A stretch of 5,037 nucleotides of DNA from Patescibacteria group bacterium UBA6130 (GTDB taxonomy: Bacteria > Patescibacteriota > Microgenomatia > UBA12405 > UBA6130), in NCBI GenBank assembly GCA_002428285.1, contig DIVO01000019.1, forward strand, positions 1 through 5,037, given 5' to 3'. A program made the position numbers and the translations under genes. Positions 1 through 4,319 of this stretch are shown piece by piece (position 1 is the stretch's first letter; each line of letters starts with the position of its first letter). The notes beneath the pieces are model-generated. The model ran no database searches, was not told the DNA's origin, and worked only from the letters and a program-made list of their open reading frames with translations.

Positions 1-159
1 TTTTTGACTAGAGAATTTGCCGAGTGTGAGGATATCGGAGAAAGGATAGTTGAGAGCAATTCGGATTATTGGTTCATGGCAAGACTAAAGGATGTCGTTG
101 GGCATGATGTTTTTTGGCAATCTGTTGAAGGAAGAGGTGTGGGAAAGGAGAGAAAATAA
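1..159 (+). CDS. C-terminal end of an unrecognised protein (5' truncated by window edge)
   Basis: Frame 1 is open from the first base to a TAA at 157-159, giving 52 residues. They are acidic and then aromatic in the middle (around DYWFMARLKDVVGHDVFW) and end in a basic tail (GKERK). I do not recognise the family and see no complete catalytic motif. It is probably a real gene end: the next gene starts 2 nt after its stop, and that gene's ribosome binding site (GGGAAAGGAG, 141-150) lies inside this coding sequence, as expected of adjacent genes in one operon. The upstream part, which would show its function, is outside the window. Since the following genes are nucleotide enzymes, it could belong to the same cluster, but that is inference from position only. 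Confidence 0.6.
   Translation, partial: FLTREFAECEDIGERIVESNSDYWFMARLKDVVGHDVFWQSVEGRGVGKERK
141..150 (+). promoter_or_regulatory. Strong Shine-Dalgarno that decides the TTG start at 162
   Basis: GGGAAAGGAG contains AAGGAG (145-150), 11 nt before the TTG at 162-164. No in-frame ATG occurs until codon 45, which lies only about 18 residues before the catalytic GS motif and would remove the N-terminal helices. The ATG at 169 is out of frame. This is the only clear ribosome binding site in the window, in contrast to the other gene starts. Confidence 0.7.
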
Positions 160-161
160 CA

Positions 162-1046
162 TTGGAACATGATAGAAGATTAATCGATAGATTAAAACAG
201 TCTCAAATTTCAGAGGACGGTATAAGAGAAATTTTATTAGCAGAAGATTTATATTTTTCGGATGATTCTGTGAGAAATATTGCATACGGGTTAATGATAT
301 TTAGAGAGAGCGTTGGAGAATTATTCCGGGAGCCATTTCTTATTTATGGATCTACTGCAAAGGGTACGGCAGGTGTTGAGCCTAAAATTCAAGAGATCCA
401 ATATTGGGATGATCTACACTTTTGGGGCAGTACATTTCGAATTTATGGAAAAAGCGATCTTGACATAAGATGTATTGCTCGAAATCCCAAAGATGTATTT
501 GACACTATAACCAAATCGAAAGACATTCTTTCTCCTTTTACTCTTGGGTCAGCTGGTATAAGAGTGGATAGTGAGGAGAGTGTTAAAGAAGACATCCTAC
601 GAACAAATACACCGTCATTTTATAGGAGGTTATTACTTTTAAATTCACTAATAGTTTTTAGTGGTCAAGATACTGTGGCTACACTTACAGAATTAGGTAG
701 GGATTATCTTACGCAGGATGATATTAACTATGAGAAGGAAATGGGAGAGGTGAGGGCAATTGTAAGAAGTAAGCTGGAGACTTCGGAAGCAGTATTTCTA
801 GATTCAAGAGAACTAAATAAAAGATTTCCGGTATTTTATTCTGAAGCGAATTTGATTATTAAAAACTTTCAGAGAACACATTCTTTTAAAATTTCATTTA
901 GCTTGAGAGAAAGTTCACTTGTAGTCGTCAAAGCAGGCAGCATGGATGAATGCTTACAATTTAATTCAGCCATTTATGAAAACTCCAAAACTTCTTTTGG
1001 AGATATATGTAGAGCAATTGATAACAATACAGAAAAAAACATGTAA
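162..1046 (+). CDS. Nucleotidyltransferase-like protein (polymerase-beta fold)
   Basis: A 294-residue protein starting at TTG. Residues 60-64 (LIYGS, followed by TAKG) match the hG[S] motif of polymerase-beta-type nucleotidyltransferases, and residues 98-102 (SDLDI) match the metal-binding DxD motif (D99, D101). An acidic strand near 133-139 (IRVDSEE) could supply the third carboxylate. In the family these residues bind two metals and transfer an NMP from an NTP to a protein, RNA or small molecule. About 34 residues separate GS from DxD, rich in Trp and acidic residues (YWDDLHFW at 81-88), where minimal family members have about 10. An N-terminal helical region (1-55) precedes the core. The C-terminal half (about 150-294) is not recognised, and no HEPN domain is evident. 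The gene follows the upstream stop by 2 nt and is probably co-transcribed. The fold is fairly likely; the substrate is unknown. Confidence 0.8.
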   Translation: MEHDRRLIDRLKQSQISEDGIREILLAEDLYFSDDSVRNIAYGLMIFRESVGELFREPFLIYGSTAKGTAGVEPKIQEIQYWDDLHFWGSTFRIYGKSDLDIRCIARNPKDVFDTITKSKDILSPFTLGSAGIRVDSEESVKEDILRTNTPSFYRRLLLLNSLIVFSGQDTVATLTELGRDYLTQDDINYEKEMGEVRAIVRSKLETSEAVFLDSRELNKRFPVFYSEANLIIKNFQRTHSFKISFSLRESSLVVVKAGSMDECLQFNSAIYENSKTSFGDICRAIDNNTEKNM

Positions 1047-1058
1047 GTTTGGAGTTTT
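979..1058 (+). repeat. Two mutually exclusive RNA pairings at the 3' end of the nucleotidyltransferase gene
   Basis: CTCCAAAA (983-990) and TTTTGGAG (995-1002) form a perfect 8-bp stem with a CTTC loop. The same left arm, as AAAACTCCAAA (979-989), is also perfectly complementary over 11 nt to TTTGGAGTTTT (1048-1058), just after the stop codon. Only one pairing can form at a time. Neither arm is followed by a T-run, so a standard intrinsic terminator is not evident. The distal arm overlaps the region where a -35 element of the next gene would lie. Confidence 0.4.
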
Positions 1059-1070
1059 GTCTAATCAAGT

Positions 1071-1081
1071 GATAATATACT
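1071..1081 (+). promoter_or_regulatory. Candidate -10 region just before the gene at 1086
   Basis: GATAAT (1071-1076) differs from TATAAT by one base and ends 9 nt before the ATG at 1086. TATACT (1076-1081) is a second, closer candidate. A weak -35 (TTGGAG, 1049-1054) lies 16 nt upstream of GATAAT. There is no Shine-Dalgarno between this box and the ATG, so transcription would begin at or within a few bases of the start codon. AT-rich background makes such matches fairly common, so confidence is moderate. Confidence 0.4.
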
Positions 1082-1085
1082 AGAT

Positions 1086-1475
1086 ATGAAAAGTGTAGTA
1101 ATCTGTGGTAGTAGAAGATTTAAATCTAAAATAAGAAGTTTCGCAAGAAAACTCAAAGAGAATAACATAGTCGTCTATGAGCCTTACCTTCATGAAGGTA
1201 GGGACGAGTGGGATAAGTTCTCACAACAGTATAAACAATTCATAGCATTAGGACTTACTCACGATCATTTTTATAAAATTCGCATGGCTGATGTGGTTTT
1301 TGTATACAACAAGGATGGGTATTCGGGCTTCAGTACTACTTTAGAGATTGGTTACGCTGTTGCGCTTGGGAAACCTATATATGTCTTATCAGAAAGAGAT
1401 GAGGAGCTGTGTCGTAAAGTCCTTTTCCGAGGAGTGCTTAAGACTTCAAAAGAATTAGTAGAAAAGCTGAGGTAA
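1086..1475 (+). CDS. Nucleoside 2-deoxyribosyltransferase-like protein
   Basis: A 129-residue single-domain protein. It opens with a Rossmann-like strand and loop (VVICGSRRF, residues 4-12). It then carries ADVVFVYN (68-75), a GYSGFST loop (78-84) and LEIGYAVALGKPIYVL (86-101). The last segment matches the nucleoside 2-deoxyribosyltransferase signature, in which a Glu in ExGYAxAxGKP (here E87) is the catalytic nucleophile and the preceding Asp (here D69) helps bind the nucleoside. Length is slightly shorter than the usual 140-160 residues. Family members exchange or hydrolyse the base on 2'-deoxynucleosides or nucleotides; base specificity cannot be told here. A LOG-like phosphoribohydrolase is a less likely alternative, since the PGGxGT motif is absent. 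The ATG has no ribosome binding site but has a -10-like box directly upstream. It lies 39 nt after the nucleotidyltransferase gene. Confidence 0.85.
   Translation: MKSVVICGSRRFKSKIRSFARKLKENNIVVYEPYLHEGRDEWDKFSQQYKQFIALGLTHDHFYKIRMADVVFVYNKDGYSGFSTTLEIGYAVALGKPIYVLSERDEELCRKVLFRGVLKTSKELVEKLR
1182..1203. repeat. 22-nt near-perfect palindrome inside the deoxyribosyltransferase-like gene
   Basis: TACCTTCATGAAGGTA (1185-1200) is a perfect 16-bp palindrome. It continues outward as CC (1182-1183) and GG (1202-1203) across one T/G position. It encodes residues 33-40 (PYLHEGRD). It could be a DNA-protein site or simply codon chance. Confidence 0.45.
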
Positions 1476-1502
1476 GAATTATCATTTTTCTTAAAATAAA
1501 AT

Positions 1503-1555
1503 GACACTAAACAAGCAGAATCGGGCTTTTTAAAAGCTTACAACTGCTTTGTGTC
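1503..1555 (+). repeat. Long interrupted hairpin in the 1476-1616 intergenic gap
   Basis: Three nested complementary blocks share one axis: GACAC (1503-1507) with GTGTC (1551-1555); AAGCAG (1513-1518) with CTGCTT (1544-1549); and the palindrome GCTTTTTAAAAGC (1525-1537) at the centre. No T-run follows the outer arm, so it is not a textbook terminator. It may end transcription from the upstream gene, stabilise its 3' end, or bind a regulator upstream of the gene at 1617. Confidence 0.45.
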
Positions 1556-1599
1556 CTGTCTCAAAAGATTCGTACACAACCTCAGCGTCCAGCATTTAT

Positions 1600-1608
1600 T
1601 GTTATAAT
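1600..1608 (+). promoter_or_regulatory. Extended -10 promoter immediately before the GTG at 1617
   Basis: TGTTATAAT contains a perfect TATAAT (1603-1608) with the TGn extension, which commonly compensates for a poor -35; none is visible near 1580. Only 8 nt separate it from the GTG, so a start point 6-8 nt downstream would put +1 at or next to the start codon. No Shine-Dalgarno is present, which fits a leaderless mRNA. Confidence 0.55.
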
Positions 1609-1616
1609 CACTCATA

Positions 1617-2237
1617 GTGGATATTTTAATCGGTACTAAAAATAAATATAAAGCGACAGAGATGGTGTCTTTATTAGAAAAACCTCCCAACATAAAAATC
1701 AAATTTCTAGATGGGTTAAATTTAAACATTAAAATTGAAGAAGATCAAAAGACTCTAAAGAAGAATGCGGAAAAGAAGGCTATTGAAATATCCAAACTAA
1801 CTAATTACTACGTTATTGCTTCAGATGGTGGTGTAGATATTCCAGGATTAGATAAAAAATGGAATATCTTAAAAAATCAAAGAATTGTCGGAGAAAACAG
1901 AACCGATTTGGGAAAGGCAGATAAGTTACTTGACCTGATGAAGGGATTAAAAGGGGAGAAAAGAAAAGCTATCTATTATTTATCACTGGCTCTGGCGAAA
2001 AATGGGGTATTAATTTGGTCTACAGAACAAGTCTATGATAAGGGATATATTGTAAAAGAACTACCAGATAGACGAATACCTCAGTATTTGTGGATGAGTC
2101 ATCTTTGGTATTACCCTCAATATAAAAAAGTATTTAATAAACTTATCGAGAGAGAAAAAGAAAAGGTTAGAAAGCAAGGGGAAGGAATAAAAAGAAGTTT
2201 ACAATTAAAAATCAGGGAATTATTATCCCTATACTGA
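1617..2237 (+). CDS. Divergent HAM1/RdgB-type non-canonical NTP pyrophosphatase
   Basis: A 206-residue protein starting at GTG. The N-terminus ILIGTKNKYKATEM (3-16) matches the nucleotide-binding S/TxNxxK element of HAM1/RdgB proteins. TLKKNAEKKA (46-55) corresponds to the family's xxENAxxKA helix, and IASDGGVDIPGL (67-78) to the ADDSGLxVDAL loop. RIVGENRTD (89-97) corresponds to RYSGENATD. The family hydrolyses ITP, XTP and dITP to monophosphate and pyrophosphate, cleansing the nucleotide pool. Oddities: the conserved Glu of the EN motif is Lys49, the first Asp of DDSG is Ser69, and the GGFGYDP and SHRG segments are not recognisable. In their place are an aromatic stretch (YLWMSHLWYYPQY, 157-169) and a basic helical tail (174-206). 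It may have a different substrate or altered activity. The start is fixed because the family motif begins at residue 3. Confidence 0.85.
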   Translation: MDILIGTKNKYKATEMVSLLEKPPNIKIKFLDGLNLNIKIEEDQKTLKKNAEKKAIEISKLTNYYVIASDGGVDIPGLDKKWNILKNQRIVGENRTDLGKADKLLDLMKGLKGEKRKAIYYLSLALAKNGVLIWSTEQVYDKGYIVKELPDRRIPQYLWMSHLWYYPQYKKVFNKLIEREKEKVRKQGEGIKRSLQLKIRELLSLY

Positions 2238-2255
2238 TGAGGGGAGTCTATTTTA

Positions 2256-2290
2256 CAGTCTTAAGGTTCGAATCTTCGAACTTAAAACTG
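2256..2290. repeat. 35-nt inverted repeat between convergent genes, possible bidirectional terminator
   Basis: The left arm (2256-2272, CAGTCTTAAGGTTCGAA) pairs with the right arm (2275-2290, TTCGAACTTAAAACTG) over about 15 bp, with one mismatch and one bulged G. It begins 19 nt after the stop of the HAM1-type gene and lies about 100 nt beyond the stop of the opposing secreted-protein gene. There is no T-run on either side. A smaller hairpin, TGAAG (2298-2302) with CTTCA (2317-2321), follows. The position suits a shared 3'-end structure, but an unrelated repeat element is also possible. Confidence 0.5.
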
Positions 2291-2395
2291 GCGTTCTTGA
2301 AGGAATAATTGGGCTTCTTCAGGGATCTCGGTCACTGAGTACCACATCCTTGTTACGGAGCTAGGACTTGAATCTAGGCTTTCGCAATTTACGGG
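2282..2395 (-). other. Unexplained short minus-strand open frame and tRNA T-arm-like sequence in the convergent gap
   Basis: Downstream of the secreted-protein gene, in another frame, a stop-free stretch of 37 codons ends at TAA (2284-2282). From an ATG at 2347 it would give 21 residues (MWYSVTEIPEEAQLFLQERQ then F), which look protein-like. On the same strand, CTAG-ATTCAAGTC-CTAG (2377-2361) resembles a tRNA T-arm, but no acceptor or anticodon partner can be folded around it. It could be a gene or tRNA remnant, or chance. I do not call it a gene. Confidence 0.25.
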
Positions 2396-3177
2396 TCAAT
2401 CCAGGTTCTTGTGTTATCGGTTCCTGAATCTCCTGATTCAACTGTATTTCCTGGGCTGTTTCCGGTTGTTCCTGGAGCATAGTTGGGACCATCTTGCTCA
2501 GGTACTGGATCATTTGTTTCACCGCCAGTTTTAACTTCTACTGTTTTAATGTCTTGAGTTGCTGGTCCACCAGCTGAGGTTCCGGGAGCAAACTGAATTG
2601 AACCACCTTCTATTACCACGCCAGCCTCTCCACCAGGTCCTGTTCCGGGTGCCCAAACATGCGCTACATCATTTAAAAACTCAGTTGCTCCTTCTGGCCC
2701 ATTTACATCAATTACATGTTTTGCAACTTGATTTGCCACTTGTTCTTGAACCTGAATAACATTTTGTTTTCCTTCTTCATTAATATTTGTCTTAATTTCT
2801 TCCATGGTTCTTTGTTGTTCTATTGTTCTTTCGGTGACCTGACCTAATACATCTTCATTATTGGTTTTTCCTAATAAATCATTTTGTTTTTCTTTAATTT
2901 GCTGATAATTTTGTATCATGTTTTGAACTTTTTCATTGTTTTCTTTTTCAGCATAATCTTGCGCCATAACCAATCTCTTTTCTGCATGTTTTTCTAATAC
3001 AACTACTTTATTTTCAACCCTGAAAGCAAAGAAATATTCAATACCTTCCTGAACTTTAACTACAATTGAATTTTCAGAGGTGAATACTTGTTGTAAATCA
3101 AGTGCTTGTGAAACTCGTGGAACGAAAAGACTTAAAGAAAAGAAAAGCATTGCCAAAAAAACATTTTTTATATTCAT
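2389..3177 (-). CDS. Secreted coiled-coil protein with Gly/Pro-rich APGT-repeat tail (DUF5667-like)
   Basis: A 262-residue protein. Residues 1-25 form a Sec signal peptide: lysine at 4, a hydrophobic core from V6 to V19, and a probable signal peptidase I site after SQA (23-25). Residues about 45-102 are charged and helical (VENKVVVLEKHAEKRLVMAQ), resembling DUF5667-type proteins, which have similar Glu/Lys/Ala helices after a signal peptide and are common in Patescibacteria. Helical, Gln/Glu-rich sequence continues to about 155 and is probably coiled coil. The tail (160-262) is rich in Gly, Pro, Thr and Asp and holds three aromatic-APGT units: W175, F196 and Y233 each followed by APGT. No cysteine, sortase motif or C-terminal membrane segment is seen, so it is probably released or held by partners. 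No enzyme function is evident. The ATG has no ribosome binding site. It is transcribed away from the ABC operon and converges on the HAM1-type gene. Confidence 0.85.
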   Translation of the reverse strand: MNIKNVFLAMLFFSLSLFVPRVSQALDLQQVFTSENSIVVKVQEGIEYFFAFRVENKVVVLEKHAEKRLVMAQDYAEKENNEKVQNMIQNYQQIKEKQNDLLGKTNNEDVLGQVTERTIEQQRTMEEIKTNINEEGKQNVIQVQEQVANQVAKHVIDVNGPEGATEFLNDVAHVWAPGTGPGGEAGVVIEGGSIQFAPGTSAGGPATQDIKTVEVKTGGETNDPVPEQDGPNYAPGTTGNSPGNTVESGDSGTDNTRTWIDP

Positions 3178-3186
3178 ATTTAATGC

Positions 3187-3192
3187 TATATA
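3187..3192 (-). promoter_or_regulatory. Candidate -10 for the secreted-protein gene
   Basis: TATATA on the minus strand ends 9 nt before the ATG at 3177, with no Shine-Dalgarno between. It overlaps a plus-strand TATAAT (3189-3194), so divergent initiation from the same bases is possible. No convincing -35 is seen, and the AT-rich surroundings make this uncertain. Confidence 0.3.
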
Positions 3193-3278
3193 ATCGATTT
3201 TAAAAAATCAAATTAATATAATTAAGCTGGAATGATAGGGTAGAAATTTATGGTAATTAAGGACGGATTAGTTGAGTA

Positions 3279-3304
3279 GGAAAGCTTAGGAGCTTTTCAT
3301 TTTT
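3279..3304 (+). terminator. Terminator-like hairpin in the divergent intergenic region
   Basis: GGAAAGCT (3279-3286) pairs with AGCTTTTC (3291-3298, one G-T wobble) around a TAGG loop, then CA and a T-run (3300-3304). This is an intrinsic terminator shape on the plus strand only. It lies upstream of the ABC promoter at 3350-3378. It may end a short transcript from the TATAAT at 3189-3194, or block read-through into the ABC operon. Confidence 0.4.
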
Positions 3305-3349
3305 AAAATAGTGTGATTTATTAAAGTTAAATAAGAAGCCTAAAATAAA

Positions 3350-3378
3350 TTGGTAATACGATCAGCATGTTTTATAAT
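3350..3378 (+). promoter_or_regulatory. Promoter of the ABC exporter operon, close to leaderless
   Basis: TTGGTA (3350-3355) and a perfect TATAAT (3373-3378) are separated by the ideal 17 nt. The ATG at 3390 lies 11 nt after the -10, so the leader would be about 0-5 nt, too short for a Shine-Dalgarno; none is present. Confidence 0.6.
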
Positions 3379-3389
3379 TATAAACAAGC

Positions 3390-4319
3390 ATGAATATAGT
3401 AAAAGTAAATAATTTATCCAAAGAATTTAATGGTTTTAGGGCAGTTGACAACATTTCTTTCGAAATTAAAAAAGGGGAAATATTTGGTTTACTTGGACCT
3501 AATGGAGCAGGAAAGACCACGACAATAAGAATTCTAACCGGTATTTTAAAGCCAACTTCTGGTTGTGCAGAAATTAATAATTTTGATATCCAAAAAAATC
3601 CTTTAGAAGCAAAACAGTTAATGGGGATTGTCCCCGAAACAACTGAAGCATATCTTGATCTATCGGCTTACAAAAATTTGCTTTTTATTGGAGAATTGTA
3701 TGGTTTAAATAAAAAGGATCGTGTCGAAAGAGCAAGCGATCTTCTTAAATTATTTGAATTGGAAGAAAGTATGAATAAAAAAGTTAAATTTTTCTCAAAA
3801 GGAATGCGGCAAAGATTGGTTTTAGCAATGGCTTTAATGAATGACTCAAAAATTATATTTTTAGATGAACCTACAAGTGGGCTGGATGTCAAAAGTGCAA
3901 GACTAATTAAAAGCTTAATTAAAAAATTAAATTCGGAAGGAAAAACAATTCTCCTAACTACACATAATATTGATGAAGCAAATCAACTTTGTGACAATGT
4001 TGCAATTATGAATTATGGAAAAATTGTTGCTATAAATACTCCCGAAAAATTAAAGGATACAATTCAAAGCGTATCTTCGGTGGAAGTATCTTTTGAAAAA
4101 TTTGTTGATCCAAAAAATATTAAATTTGATGGTGTATCTAAAGTAGACAAAGAAGGAGATAAGTTGAAGTTTTACACTAGGCAACAGGAACAAGTTATTT
4201 TTTCTTTAGTAGATTATTCTAAATCTTCAAAAAATAAAATTGTTTCCCTAAATACTTTAAAACCTACCCTTGAAGATGTATTTGTTAAATTAACAGAAAG
4301 TAAAGAAAGCAATGTTTGA
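3390..4319 (+). CDS. ABC-2 type exporter, ATP-binding subunit
   Basis: A 309-residue cytoplasmic ATPase that powers the membrane partner encoded next. Walker A is GPNGAGKTT (36-44). The Q-loop position reads GIVPE (79-83), with Glu instead of Gln. The signature motif is FSKGMRQR (135-142), a variant of LSGGQ frequent in ABC-2 exporters of the DrrA/CcmA/NatA type. Walker B is IIFLDEP (155-161) with catalytic E160, the D-loop is SGLD (163-166) and the switch histidine is H192 in LLTTHN. Residues about 225-309 form the accessory C-terminal domain common in this subgroup, ending with the typical LEDVFVKLT. Length is normal for the family (300-330). Substrates of relatives include drugs, lipids, polysaccharides and ions; nothing here identifies the cargo. 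It overlaps the permease by 8 nt, implying a two-gene operon with coupled translation. Confidence 0.96.
   Translation: MNIVKVNNLSKEFNGFRAVDNISFEIKKGEIFGLLGPNGAGKTTTIRILTGILKPTSGCAEINNFDIQKNPLEAKQLMGIVPETTEAYLDLSAYKNLLFIGELYGLNKKDRVERASDLLKLFELEESMNKKVKFFSKGMRQRLVLAMALMNDSKIIFLDEPTSGLDVKSARLIKSLIKKLNSEGKTILLTTHNIDEANQLCDNVAIMNYGKIVAINTPEKLKDTIQSVSSVEVSFEKFVDPKNIKFDGVSKVDKEGDKLKFYTRQQEQVIFSLVDYSKSSKNKIVSLNTLKPTLEDVFVKLTESKESNV

Noticed and set aside
85..285. 66-codon minus-strand open frame
   Set aside because: It lies antisense to the end of the first gene and the start of the nucleotidyltransferase gene, with low-complexity Leu/Phe composition and no start signal.
1538..1729. 63-codon minus-strand open frame
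   Set aside because: It overlaps the start of the HAM1-type gene, which has clear family motifs; no homology or ribosome binding site is visible.
162..2237. Toxin-antitoxin (MNT/HEPN) or CBASS assignment for the nucleotidyltransferase locus
   Set aside because: No HEPN partner and no CBASS effector or ancillary gene is visible. The neighbours are metabolic-type nucleotide enzymes, so the assignment would be speculation.
2237..2308. 23-codon frame starting with TGATG overlap after the HAM1-type gene
   Set aside because: It runs through the 35-nt inverted repeat, and the peptide has no recognisable pattern; the overlap alone is weak evidence.
2361..2400. Complete tRNA gene on the minus strand
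   Set aside because: Only a T-arm-like shape can be folded; no matching acceptor strand, D-arm or anticodon stem was found on either side.
2559..2759. 66-codon plus-strand open frame
   Set aside because: It is antisense to the secreted-protein gene. Its Leu/His-rich sequence mirrors the Gln/Gly-rich codons of the true gene.
3668..3892. 74-codon minus-strand open frame
   Set aside because: It is a shadow of the ABC ATPase gene, covering the signature and Walker B codons.
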